A stretch of 37,022 bases of DNA from Desulfobacterales bacterium (GTDB lineage Bacteria; Desulfobacterota; Desulfobacteria; Desulfobacterales; SURF-7), in NCBI GenBank assembly GCA_028277765.1, contig JANQFQ010000141.1:1-37022 (forward strand). The letters run 5' to 3'. Below, in pieces: positions 17,179-25,684 of this stretch; position 1 is the first letter of the stretch, and each line of letters starts with the position of its first letter. A model generated the notes under the pieces. It made no database searches. It was given only the letters and a program-made list of their open reading frames with translations, and was not told where the DNA came from. A program made the position numbers and the translations under genes.

Positions 17179-17373
17179 TTATTCAGCCATAGAGTATCGG
17201 CATGATATGCCTGAAGCTAGCTTTGTGTGGATTTTGTTCAGGACAGAACAGTCGTCCTCACAGCCGGGAAAGAGTTCATGCTGGTCACATTCTTTACAAG
17301 GGCTTTTGATTAAATATCCAACTTCAAAATCAAATTTGTCCCTTATAATGGGATTTACAGATAAAAATTTCAT
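17179..17373 (-). CDS. Small Cys-rich hypothetical protein
   Basis: About 64 residues from ATG at 17373 on the minus strand, inside a 428-nt gap between rfbC and the ABC permease. The centre reads SPCKECDQHELFPGCEDDCSVL, four cysteines in a CxxC-x(n)-C-x3-C arrangement, then a helix NKIHTKLASG. Similar short proteins with 'SPC-xx-C...FPGC...C' are frequent in Deltaproteobacteria and look like small metal-binding (zinc or Fe-S) or redox modules. The reverse frame on the plus strand (17207-17467) gives no such pattern. Only a weak ribosome-binding site (AGAG) precedes the start; AT-rich sequence with TATAAT lies just upstream. It is probably expressed on its own, against the direction of the operon. 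Confidence 0.55.
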   Translation of the reverse strand: MKFLSVNPIIRDKFDFEVGYLIKSPCKECDQHELFPGCEDDCSVLNKIHTKLASGISCRYSMAE

Positions 17374-17559
17374 AAGCAACTCTAATTATTATATAATACT
17401 TTTTATGTCAATAGATCTTTTTTATGTTTATTCCCGACCGCGACCATACATAATCTGCAGGGTTTAATTATTTTTTAACTATCACAACAGCACGAGGATA
17501 ACAAGATATATTCGTCTAAAGTATTGACTTAATATATAAGATATTAACATATATAGACA

Positions 17560-18363
17560 ATGTTAAAAAGTTTTATACATTTTCTCCGGCTGCTGTACAC
17601 GCAAAGACAGCTGATTATACGGATGGCAAAAAGGGATGTGGCGGCCCAGTATGTGGGATCATTGCTGGGATTTATCTGGACGTTTATCCACCCCCTGGCG
17701 CTTGTATTTGTCTTCTGGTTTGTTTTCAGCGTGGGATTTAAAATAAAACCGAGTCATAATGTTCCGTTTATTGTGTGGCTTTCTGCTGGTATGTGCGCGT
17801 GGTTTGTTTTTGCCGATATTGTCAATGGATCGGCTAGTGTTATTATCTCAAATGCATACCTGATAAAAAAAACTGTATTTCCTTCGCAGATACTCCCTGT
17901 TGTTAAAATCGTTTCAAGCCTTATTACACACACCATGTTTCTTCTTGTCCTTATCGGCCTGATACTATTTCAGGACATGCCGGTGAGCATCTATTATCTG
18001 CAGTTTCTGTATTATCTGTTTTGTATGTGTGTTTTGGCGTTGGGGCTTGGATGGATTGTCTCTGCATTAAATGTATTCATCAGAGATGTCGGTCAGATTA
18101 TCGGTGTTCTTCTCCAGATAGGCTTTTGGGCAACCCCAATTTTCTGGGATATTCAGATCATGTCTCCAAAGATACAGGTTTTCCTCAAGGTAAACCCCAT
18201 GTATTACATTATCCAGGGATATAGAGAGTCATTTATCTATTCGCTTCCTTTCTGGAGACACCCTTATCAAACATTATATTTCTGGTCTATATCAACGCTG
18301 ATGTTTGTGATCGGCGCGTTGATATATAGAAAATTAAAACCGCATTTCGCGGATGTGTTGTAG
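17560..18363 (+). CDS. wzm: ABC-2 type polysaccharide export permease (Wzm/KpsM/TagG type)
   Basis: 267 residues with six predicted TM segments. The N-terminal amphipathic region LIIRMAKRDVAAQYVGSLLGFIW (19-41) is the usual entry motif of O-antigen/teichoic acid ABC permeases. Near the C-terminus FWATPIFWDIQIMSP and VNPMYYIIQGYRESFIY are the typical conserved blocks. It would carry an undecaprenyl-linked polysaccharide across the inner membrane, powered by a partner ATPase (Wzt). No ATP-binding subunit with Walker motifs occurs next to it or anywhere in the window. The gene has a weak or absent ribosome binding site, and the ~180-nt AT-rich region before it may carry its own promoter. Confidence 0.9.
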   Translation: MLKSFIHFLRLLYTQRQLIIRMAKRDVAAQYVGSLLGFIWTFIHPLALVFVFWFVFSVGFKIKPSHNVPFIVWLSAGMCAWFVFADIVNGSASVIISNAYLIKKTVFPSQILPVVKIVSSLITHTMFLLVLIGLILFQDMPVSIYYLQFLYYLFCMCVLALGLGWIVSALNVFIRDVGQIIGVLLQIGFWATPIFWDIQIMSPKIQVFLKVNPMYYIIQGYRESFIYSLPFWRHPYQTLYFWSISTLMFVIGALIYRKLKPHFADVL

Positions 18364-18399
18364 TTGGTATATTTTATCCTCTATATATAAGGAGAATAA

Positions 18400-18993
18400 A
18401 TGAAAAAAATAATTCTGATTTTGTTACTGCTTATTATAGGTGGGGGCGGAGGCTATCTCTATTATGACTGGTGGCGGTTTGAAAATCAGCCGGATAAAAT
18501 AACTCAAATCGAAAATATATATACATGGAAAGATGCTGACGGAGCAATCCATTATTCAAATAAACCTCCGGAAAATCAGGAAAATGTAACGGTTTCAGAA
18601 GGATTTAAGTCCACACCACTCCCTATTGTATATCAAATACAAGAAAAGGCTTCCATGCTGACTGATAAGATCAAGGATAAAGCAGGAAAGGTTCGTAAAG
18701 AGAAACAGGCGTCAAAAAAGAAAAAAGATAAAAAGAAAAAGAAAAAAAAGAGAAGAAGAACAAAAGCCCAAAGTATTACGATATATACTTCAAATAGATG
18801 TAAATACTGCTCAATGGCCAAAAAATATATTTCAAAAAAAGGATATAAGTTTACTGAAAAGAATGTCAGCACTTCCTTTGGCGCCAAGAGTGAATTCAGA
18901 CGGTTGGGCGGCAAAGGCGTCCCCTTGATTATAATTGATGGGAACAGAATCAACGGTTTTAATCGTAGTGAACTTGACATGTATTTAAAATAA
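18400..18993 (+). CDS. DUF4124-glutaredoxin fusion, membrane-anchored or exported
   Basis: 197 residues. Residues 1-20 form a hydrophobic N-terminal anchor or signal with a run of glycines (14-18). Residues ~38-62 hold a DUF4124-like motif, IYTWKDADGAIHYSNKPP. Residues 100-123 are a strongly basic linker dominated by lysine and arginine. Residues 125-197 form a glutaredoxin domain with the dithiol active site CKYC (134-137), the cis-proline VP (174-175) and GF (186-187). The combination suggests a periplasmic or membrane-bound thiol-disulfide protein. A good AAGGAG site precedes ATG 18400. The A-rich DNA for the linker is a likely frameshift hotspot, though the frame here is intact. Its link to glycan export is only positional. 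Confidence 0.85.
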   Translation: MKKIILILLLLIIGGGGGYLYYDWWRFENQPDKITQIENIYTWKDADGAIHYSNKPPENQENVTVSEGFKSTPLPIVYQIQEKASMLTDKIKDKAGKVRKEKQASKKKKDKKKKKKKRRRTKAQSITIYTSNRCKYCSMAKKYISKKGYKFTEKNVSTSFGAKSEFRRLGGKGVPLIIIDGNRINGFNRSELDMYLK

Positions 18994-19113
18994 ATACAGA
19001 TATATACATATGCCAAAGACCCCGAAATCGATTCAACATTAAATCGCTTTTTCTAAAAAATATTTTCATCAACTTTCTCTATAACAATATAACTTTGCTT
19101 AAAACTGTCTTGC

Positions 19114-20613
19114 ATGCTCGGTGATATATTAAAATTTATTATAACCGGAATGCCCCACAGCGGCACTACGCCTATTTCAGATGTTTTTCGTAATGTGCCG
19201 GGGCTTACTTCAGGTTTTGAATGCGGATTTCTTCTTCACAAAGAACCGAGAAATTTTGTCAATCCGAAAAATAGTTATTATCAGATATATTACGAAAATT
19301 TAAAGCAATACTGGGGGGTAACGGATGATGAGGTATCGTATATTACTGAATCGGATAACTGGGAAGAGGTTTATGTAAAGCTAAGACAAAAGAGCAGAAA
19401 AATTAGCGATAAAAGCTTGGTATTATTTGATAAAACACCTCATTATATTTTTTATTTAGATGATATTTTGAAAAGAGCAGAGGACATCCCTGTGATCGTC
19501 GTTTATAAGGATGCACGGCTGCAGTATTGGTCTTTTAAGAGAAGGAAAGAAAAGGACTATAAATTGTTGATGGAACTGCTTGATAATGAATTTGCGGAAA
19601 AGCTTCTACATTATCATAACAACGGCAGGATTCTTCTGGTCCGATATGAAGAGATGTGTTTGAACCCGGAAGCGGCTTTTAGGAAGATGTTCGATTATGT
19701 TGATATTGAATTTAACAATAACTACCTGTCCTTTGATTCTGATTACCGTCCTCATTATGGGAACAGAATTGAAAAAAAGTATATCACCGCATACCGGGAA
19801 AAAATGGATAAGGATGAATATGATGCTGTTCGAGCAATGGCAACCCATCCCCTGTTTTATTATGACGTTGAAGTAGACGAAGATCTGCCCTTACAACAAG
19901 AGGTCCCTTTATTTTATATCGTACCGGATTATTTGCAGCACAGGAGCAAAGGATATGCCTTCCTCAGAGGAAATGGGTTGGAAATCGGTGCATTTGATCA
20001 GCCGGCATTTTTGCCGTCTGGTTGTAATGTTGTATACAGTGATATTATTTCCAGAAATGAAGCTGCAGAGATTTTTTCCGAACATAAAATTGATGATCTG
20101 GTTGACGTCCAGCATATTTGTAATCTTGATAAGGAAGGCCTCTCCTGTTTTAAAGAGGAGAGTTTTGATTTTGTAATTCTGAATCATGTTCTGGAACACG
20201 TTGTTAACCCGATTAAAGCGTTGGAAGAAATCTTTAGTGTTATAAAGGCTGGCGGATTTGCCGTTATCTCTGTTTTTGATAAAGATTGTACTCATATAAA
20301 TGATTTATCTTCTTCACTCTATCAGGACTTATTTTTTAAATATGACAAAAATATCGATACTGCAGGAGAAGAAGACTATTTAGAGTTTGTCAGAAGGGCG
20401 CATCCTGAAGTTTTTGAACTCGGTGATGCGGAAATACAGTCTGCTGTTGCCCGTGCGAAGGCTCGGCGTGAGCATATTCACTTGTGGAATTCGAATCATT
20501 TTATGTCTTTTCTTCAAGATTCATTTAAGCTCCTGGATATTTCTGTAAAACTGGTTTTTATGAGTCCCGGGGAAAAAAACGGTTTTGAATGTTTCTCTGT
20601 ATGGGAAAAATAA
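19114..20613 (+). CDS. Sulfotransferase-methyltransferase fusion
   Basis: 499 residues in two domains. The N-terminal ~250 residues look like a PAPS-dependent sulfotransferase. The 5'-phosphosulfate loop is TGMPHSGTTPISDVF (11-25), LVLFDKTPHYI sits at 102-112, and LLVRYEEMCLNPEAAF (174-189) is the usual late motif. Residues ~285-450 hold a class I methyltransferase domain with the SAM site GNGLEIGAFDQPAF (286-299) and FDFVILNHVLEHVVNPIKAL (351-370). The protein could sulfate and methylate the same glycan or terminal residue. Start choice is weak because no ribosome binding site is visible before ATG 19114, but the domain begins immediately after it. The 120-nt region upstream shows no strong signal. 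Confidence 0.85.
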   Translation: MLGDILKFIITGMPHSGTTPISDVFRNVPGLTSGFECGFLLHKEPRNFVNPKNSYYQIYYENLKQYWGVTDDEVSYITESDNWEEVYVKLRQKSRKISDKSLVLFDKTPHYIFYLDDILKRAEDIPVIVVYKDARLQYWSFKRRKEKDYKLLMELLDNEFAEKLLHYHNNGRILLVRYEEMCLNPEAAFRKMFDYVDIEFNNNYLSFDSDYRPHYGNRIEKKYITAYREKMDKDEYDAVRAMATHPLFYYDVEVDEDLPLQQEVPLFYIVPDYLQHRSKGYAFLRGNGLEIGAFDQPAFLPSGCNVVYSDIISRNEAAEIFSEHKIDDLVDVQHICNLDKEGLSCFKEESFDFVILNHVLEHVVNPIKALEEIFSVIKAGGFAVISVFDKDCTHINDLSSSLYQDLFFKYDKNIDTAGEEDYLEFVRRAHPEVFELGDAEIQSAVARAKARREHIHLWNSNHFMSFLQDSFKLLDISVKLVFMSPGEKNGFECFSVWEK

Positions 20614-20628
20614 CAGGTTAAGAATTCT

Positions 20629-22224
20629 ATGCGTATGTCTGATGATATTAAGATAAGCCTGATTATGCCTGTATACAATATTGATGAAATATGGCTGGCA
20701 AAGTCTATCGAATCTATTTTAGCGCAGACATATCAAAACTGGGAACTTTGTGCTGTTGATGATGGTTCAACAATGGCGCATATAAAAAATGTATTATCTA
20801 AATATGCCGTGGATGATACAAGGATACGGGTTTCCTATTTTAAAGAGAATAAAGGAATCGCTGAAGCAACAAATGAAGCGGTAAATATGGCCACAGGAGA
20901 ATTTCTGGCTCTTATAGATAGTGACGATGAAATTACTGAAGATGCCTTGGAAGAAGTTATTCAATTGATAAAACAATATCCTGATACGGATGTTATATAT
21001 ACTGATCAGGATAAAATTACTGAAGCGGATAAGATTCATGAACCTTTTCATAAACCAGACTGGTCCCCGGATTTTTTTCGCGGAGTAATGTATGTCGGAC
21101 ACCTTCTTGTTGTAAGAAAAGAAATCGCGATAAAAGCAGGTCTTTTTGACAGCAGGTTTAATGGGCTGCAGGACTTTGAGTTTATGCTAAGGGTCTCAGA
21201 AATAACGGACAATATAATGCACCTGCCAAAAATATTATATCACTGGCGTCAGTTAAAGGGCAGTGTCGCTTTAGAAACAGAAGCAAAGGAAGGCCTTGAT
21301 TCTTTACAAGAACAAGCAGTGAATGATCATATGAAAAGGATAAAATTAAATGGATATGCAAAAAACTTCGGCCGCCTTCACCGTCTTCGTATATATCCTG
21401 AAAAGAAAAAGAAATACCCCTCTGTCAGTATTATTATACCGACTAAAGACCAGCCTGAACTGCTGAACAGGTGTCTTGAGAGTATCTTTAAGAAAACGAT
21501 TTATCCGGACTTTGAAGTCATATTGATCGATAATAACACAACTAACCAGGAAGCCATTGACTGCATGAAGACTTATCCTATGACCATAATACCATATCAG
21601 GATCCATTCAATTTTTCTCTGGCCAACAACAATGGTGCTGAAAAAGCAAAAGGCGAGTTCATCATATTTTTAAACAATGATACTGAGGTATTGACTCCTG
21701 AGTGGATACAGAATCTTTTATTTTATGCGGAACAGCCGGATATAGCAGCGGCAGGGCCGATGCTTGTTTATCCGGGCAACAAGATTCAGCACGCTGGCGT
21801 AATACTTGGATTCCGCGGTACTGCAGATCATGTTATGAAGAATTTTCCACAAAATAGTGATGGCTACTTTGGCTCACTCGCGTGTGCCAGGGAAGTGTCT
21901 GCAGTGACAGCCGCGTGCATGATGATAAGAAAAGAGATCTTTTATAATGTGGGATGCTTTAACACTCATTTTGCGAATCATTATCAGGATGTTGATCTTT
22001 GTCTTAAATTGAGACAAGCGGGATACCGTATCATCTATACACCAACAGTTGTTGTGATGCATCATGAGTGCGCATCAAGGGGTATGGATTATGATTTGGT
22101 TGACCGGGCACTTCTCCTTGATCAATGGCAGGAGGTGATTGAAAGGGGAGATCCGTATTATAACCAGAATTTTGATATTTCCTGTTTCCATGACGGGGCC
22201 ACAGGCTATACAGTTAAAGCATAG
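20629..22224 (+). CDS. Two-domain GT2 glycosyltransferase
   Basis: 531 residues with two GT-A domains in tandem. Domain 1 (about 8-230) has LIMPVYNIDE, AVDDGST (42-48) and LIDSDDE (95-101) plus the acceptor-side LQDFEFMLRV. Domain 2 (about 262-510) has SIIIPTKDQPELLNRCLESI, LIDNNT, FLNNDTEVL and the late HYQDVDLCLKLRQAGYRII motif. This layout is typical of rhamnan- or O-antigen-assembling enzymes that can form two different linkages or extend a repeat unit. It lies in the cytoplasm, probably at the membrane. The next gene starts 12 nt downstream. Sugar specificity is unknown, although the rfb genes nearby make a dTDP-sugar donor plausible. Confidence 0.92.
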   Translation: MRMSDDIKISLIMPVYNIDEIWLAKSIESILAQTYQNWELCAVDDGSTMAHIKNVLSKYAVDDTRIRVSYFKENKGIAEATNEAVNMATGEFLALIDSDDEITEDALEEVIQLIKQYPDTDVIYTDQDKITEADKIHEPFHKPDWSPDFFRGVMYVGHLLVVRKEIAIKAGLFDSRFNGLQDFEFMLRVSEITDNIMHLPKILYHWRQLKGSVALETEAKEGLDSLQEQAVNDHMKRIKLNGYAKNFGRLHRLRIYPEKKKKYPSVSIIIPTKDQPELLNRCLESIFKKTIYPDFEVILIDNNTTNQEAIDCMKTYPMTIIPYQDPFNFSLANNNGAEKAKGEFIIFLNNDTEVLTPEWIQNLLFYAEQPDIAAAGPMLVYPGNKIQHAGVILGFRGTADHVMKNFPQNSDGYFGSLACAREVSAVTAACMMIRKEIFYNVGCFNTHFANHYQDVDLCLKLRQAGYRIIYTPTVVVMHHECASRGMDYDLVDRALLLDQWQEVIERGDPYYNQNFDISCFHDGATGYTVKA

Positions 22225-22236
22225 CAGGAATCTGAT

Positions 22237-23472
22237 TTGAATATTATATATGTCTTGTATGAAACATTTAAAAGCAACAGTGCTATTCATGTGCATAATT
22301 TTGCAAATGCGTTTGCCTTAAAGGATCATGAATGTGTCATCGCTGTTCCGAAGCAGAAAGAAAGCGCGGAAAAATATATCGGTGGAGAAATATTATATAA
22401 GGCTCTTAATTTCTCCGACACATTAAAGCCCAACTATACATTCCCTGACGGCAGGGGAGCGGATATCATTCACGCGTGGACGCCACGGGAGAATGTAAGA
22501 AAGCATTGCTCTCTTTTAAAAGAGAAATATCCTTTGGCAAAGCTGATTGTTCATCTTGAAGACAATGAAGAGGTGTTGCTTTCAAATGATATTCCAATGA
22601 CCATCAATGAGTTGATACAGCTGCCTGAAAATGAAATAGACCATATTGTTCCTGAAAAACGATCCCATCCTGAAAAATATAAAACATTTCTGAAAGAATC
22701 TGATGGTATCACTATTATCATGGATACCCTTGCTGATTTTGTTCCGGAGAACAAAGACTATATCATTTTATGGCCGATTATTGATTGTGACAGGTTCAGA
22801 CCTGCTGAGGCAGGTCAGCATCTCAGATTACAATTGGGTATTTCGGAAAACGAAACCGTGCTTTGTTATACCGGGAATGTCCACTCGGGAAACGCGCGTG
22901 AAGTACGCAGCCTTTACCTTGCGGTTGCCCTTGCAAACAGGGAGGGAACACCTGCACGGCTAATCAGAACCGGAAAAGACTATTGCGATTTTTTAGGGGA
23001 AAATGGCGATTGGGCTCACGAATATTCTATTGAACTTGGGGTAATTAACAGCAAAGATATACCTGAATATCTGGCATTGTCGGACATATTAATACAGCCA
23101 GGAAGTGAAAACATTTTTAATAACTACAGGCTTCCTTCTAAAATACCTGAATACTTGGCAATGGGTAAACCTGTAGCAGTTCCGAATACAAATATTGGAA
23201 GATTCCTTAAGGACAGAGAGGAGGTCATTCTCCTTCAAAAGGGTGACAGCCTGGAAATTCTTGATGTCATTAAAATGATTAAAGGGAATAGGATTCTGAC
23301 TGAAAAAATATCGTCCGGAGGTAGGAAATACGCGATGGAGAATTTCAACAGGGATAAAAATTCTGAACGATTAGAGTTTTTCTATGAGAAAATAATGAAT
23401 GATAAGCCAGGCATATTAAAAAGAATCACGAGTATGTTTTTCGGTTTAAAAAAACAGCACTGCTCAATATGA
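22237..23472 (+). CDS. Glycosyltransferase, GT4-like
   Basis: 411 residues from TTG 22237, which has AGGA 7 nt upstream and begins the expected strand NIIYVLYETFKSNSAIHVHN. The C-terminal half carries the GT-B pattern: VLCYTGNVHSGNAREVRSLY (about 206-225), an LGVINSKDIPEYLALSDILIQPGS region, and RLPSKIPEYLAMGKPVAVPN, which takes the place of the usual EX7E block. The N-terminal half is more divergent, with IHAWTPRENVRK near 76-87. It is therefore a GT4-like transferase rather than a canonical one. The end overlaps the next gene by 4 nt (ATGA). Confidence 0.82.
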   Translation: MNIIYVLYETFKSNSAIHVHNFANAFALKDHECVIAVPKQKESAEKYIGGEILYKALNFSDTLKPNYTFPDGRGADIIHAWTPRENVRKHCSLLKEKYPLAKLIVHLEDNEEVLLSNDIPMTINELIQLPENEIDHIVPEKRSHPEKYKTFLKESDGITIIMDTLADFVPENKDYIILWPIIDCDRFRPAEAGQHLRLQLGISENETVLCYTGNVHSGNAREVRSLYLAVALANREGTPARLIRTGKDYCDFLGENGDWAHEYSIELGVINSKDIPEYLALSDILIQPGSENIFNNYRLPSKIPEYLAMGKPVAVPNTNIGRFLKDREEVILLQKGDSLEILDVIKMIKGNRILTEKISSGGRKYAMENFNRDKNSERLEFFYEKIMNDKPGILKRITSMFFGLKKQHCSI

Positions 23473-24839
23473 AAACTTTAAACCCGCCGCCCCTGCTCTC
23501 TATTCTGCTATCGTCAGTACCCTTCTTTTTTTTGCTGGTGATGGTTTTGAAATATTCAGTAAACATACCATTTATGGATCAGTGGGGGATGATTTTTCTT
23601 TTTGAACATTATTATTCAGGCGATTTAAGTTTCATGGATTTCTGGGTGCAGGAGAATGAGCACCGGCTGGTATTTCCAAAGCTAATATTTCTGGGGCTGG
23701 GAATATATAGCAAATACAATGTGACTTATGAAATGTTTACCAGCCTTGTTATTGCTTGTCTGATATATTTAACAATCATCATGCACATCAATAGGAATAA
23801 AGAAATATTTAATATAAAAAAAAGTTACAGATGGTTGTGGATAATTTTATCGTTATTTATATTTTCACTTTCTCAGGCAGGGAACTGGTTATGGGGCTTT
23901 CAAATACAATGGTTTTTAAATATTCTGGCAGTGATAGCAGGCGCTTTTATTATTGCAAATTTCCCGATAAATCTGTTTACGATATCACTTACAGCCTGTT
24001 TTGGTATCATTGCCACTTTCTCATTGGCAAGCGGTATTTTATACTGGATAATAATTCAGTTCATATTAATAGCCTATAAACATAAGAGCAGATCGAGTTC
24101 ATTGCCACGGTATGGATATATGTGGTTTATCACCAGTGTCTGTATATTAGTGATATATTTAATTGATTACCATACACCTCGAAATCATCCAGGTTTGTTA
24201 GAATTTCTTCATATCCCTTTTCAGTCTTTAGCTTATATAGCCGCATATATCGGCAGCCCTCTTTCATGCTTTGGCAAAATATTTCCTTTGGCAGTTATTA
24301 TCGGAAGTCTTGGAATAGGTTTTTATGTTTATTTTCTTGTAAATAAAATTTCATGTGATTCTTTCCAGAAGTTTCGGAGCAGTTCATTTTTTCTCATCCT
24401 GGGTATGTATGGTATCTTAAGTTCTATCCTGACATGTGTCGGCAGAGTTGGTTTTGATGGACCTAAACAGGCTTTGGTATCCAGGTATACGACTGTAGCA
24501 ATTATATTTTGGACAGCTCTGTTTTTTATGATCTATGCTGAAAGGTATCATGAACGGGTCAAGTCAATTAAATTGAAAAATGTGATTCATGCAGTGAAAT
24601 ATACACTGCTTGGGATTATATTTATTGGAGTAGTTTACAGCAGTTTCAATAGTATAAGTTTAATGGTTGCAATACATGGCACAAGAAGTTGTGGTAAACA
24701 ATCGGTACTTGAGGGACGAACAGAATGCCTTCAGCATTTGTTCATAAGTCCACAGCAGCTTGTTGAGTATGATATCCCACGTCTTAAAAGCCTTGGATTG
24801 TCGGTATTCAGTGACCGGAACATAGAAAAAAGAGATTAA
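23469..24839 (+). CDS. Polytopic membrane protein, possibly GT-C-like
   Basis: 456 residues with about ten hydrophobic segments. After the first TM helix comes a conserved-looking loop: PFMDQWGMIFLFEHYY (about 34-49), then FWVQENEHRLVFPKLIFLGL (58-77). An acidic residue in the first periplasmic loop followed by an NEHR-type motif recalls families of uncharacterised integral membrane proteins in polysaccharide clusters that may adopt a GT-C fold. No ligase-type or Wzx-type motif is recognisable, so polymerase, flippase and GT-C remain open. Translational coupling with the GT4-like gene upstream (4-nt overlap) supports a shared role in assembly. Confidence 0.6.
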   Translation: MKTLNPPPLLSILLSSVPFFFLLVMVLKYSVNIPFMDQWGMIFLFEHYYSGDLSFMDFWVQENEHRLVFPKLIFLGLGIYSKYNVTYEMFTSLVIACLIYLTIIMHINRNKEIFNIKKSYRWLWIILSLFIFSLSQAGNWLWGFQIQWFLNILAVIAGAFIIANFPINLFTISLTACFGIIATFSLASGILYWIIIQFILIAYKHKSRSSSLPRYGYMWFITSVCILVIYLIDYHTPRNHPGLLEFLHIPFQSLAYIAAYIGSPLSCFGKIFPLAVIIGSLGIGFYVYFLVNKISCDSFQKFRSSSFFLILGMYGILSSILTCVGRVGFDGPKQALVSRYTTVAIIFWTALFFMIYAERYHERVKSIKLKNVIHAVKYTLLGIIFIGVVYSSFNSISLMVAIHGTRSCGKQSVLEGRTECLQHLFISPQQLVEYDIPRLKSLGLSVFSDRNIEKRD

Positions 24840-24925
24840 TGTCATTTTTTCATAAATATTTGAACTGCATTTTAAATGATTTGGCTTAGTATCAAAACAC
24901 TTTAAAAGATCAGGATATGTGATTC

Positions 24926-25684
24926 ATGAAGTTATCTGTTCTAATACCAGCGCATAATGAAGAAATTGTTATTGAGGAAACTATAAGGAACCTTAGTAAA
25001 CATTTAAAGGAGAAAGGCGTTACCCATGAAATATTAATTGTAAATGATAACAGTAGTGATAACACAGAGAAGATATTAATTGAACTTGAACAGGAGATCT
25101 CTGAGTTAAGACATGTTAATAATACGCCACCGAACGGTTTTGGTCTGGCAGTAAAAAAAGGCCTGGAGAATTTTGATGGAGATGCTGTGGCGATTGTGAT
25201 GGCTGATGGGTCTGACATGCCTGAAGATGTATTAAAATATTTCAACCTCATACGTGACGGGTATGATTGTGCTTTTGGTTCACGATTTATTAAAGGTAGC
25301 AAGACCATCAATTATCCATGGTTTAAGCTGGTGTTGAATAGAATATATAACCTGATGATTAGGATGCTGTTCGGTCTGCAGTATAATGATATTACAAATG
25401 CTTTTAAGATGTACAAGGCGAATGTAATACCGGGACTTATGCCCCTGCTGAGTCATCATTTTAACCTTACAGTTGAACTTCCATTAAAAGCGATTATACG
25501 CGGTTACAGTTATACCGTTGTCCCTATCTCATGGAAAAACCGCACCGGTGGAGAATCAAAGTTAAAGCTCAAGGAGATGGGAAGCCGTTATGCTTTTATC
25601 GTCATATACTGTTTTATTGAAAAATGGCTGTCCAGGGGTGATTACAAGCATGATTCCAGTAAACAAGAAAATGTCCAGAATTGA
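24926..25684 (+). CDS. GT2 glycosyltransferase, DPM1-like without TM tail
   Basis: 252 residues: SVLIPAHNEEIVIEETI (4-20), IVNDNSSDNT (38-47), VMADGSDMPEDV (91-102) and FGSRFIKGS near 116-124 are the standard polyprenyl-phosphate sugar synthase motifs. Unlike the gene at 3516-4484 it lacks C-terminal membrane helices, so it resembles soluble DPM1-type proteins. It probably transfers a sugar to a polyprenyl phosphate or a nearby acceptor. The stop overlaps the next start (TTGA), so it is coupled to the radical SAM gene. The 86-nt region before it shows no strong promoter. Confidence 0.9.
   Translation: MKLSVLIPAHNEEIVIEETIRNLSKHLKEKGVTHEILIVNDNSSDNTEKILIELEQEISELRHVNNTPPNGFGLAVKKGLENFDGDAVAIVMADGSDMPEDVLKYFNLIRDGYDCAFGSRFIKGSKTINYPWFKLVLNRIYNLMIRMLFGLQYNDITNAFKMYKANVIPGLMPLLSHHFNLTVELPLKAIIRGYSYTVVPISWKNRTGGESKLKLKEMGSRYAFIVIYCFIEKWLSRGDYKHDSSKQENVQN

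Noticed and set aside
17385-17416. Minus-strand TTGACA and TATAAT as a promoter for the Cys-rich gene
   Set aside because: Both hexamers are present but separated by only 12 nt, too short for a normal sigma-70 promoter.
17207-17467. Plus-strand 86-codon frame between rfbC and the ABC permease
   Set aside because: It has no recognisable pattern or ribosome binding site and overlaps the minus-strand Cys-rich frame, which is more convincing.
18994-19113. Terminator in the gap after the glutaredoxin gene
   Set aside because: A 5-bp stem (CGATT/AATCG) followed by CTTTTTCT is too weak to call.
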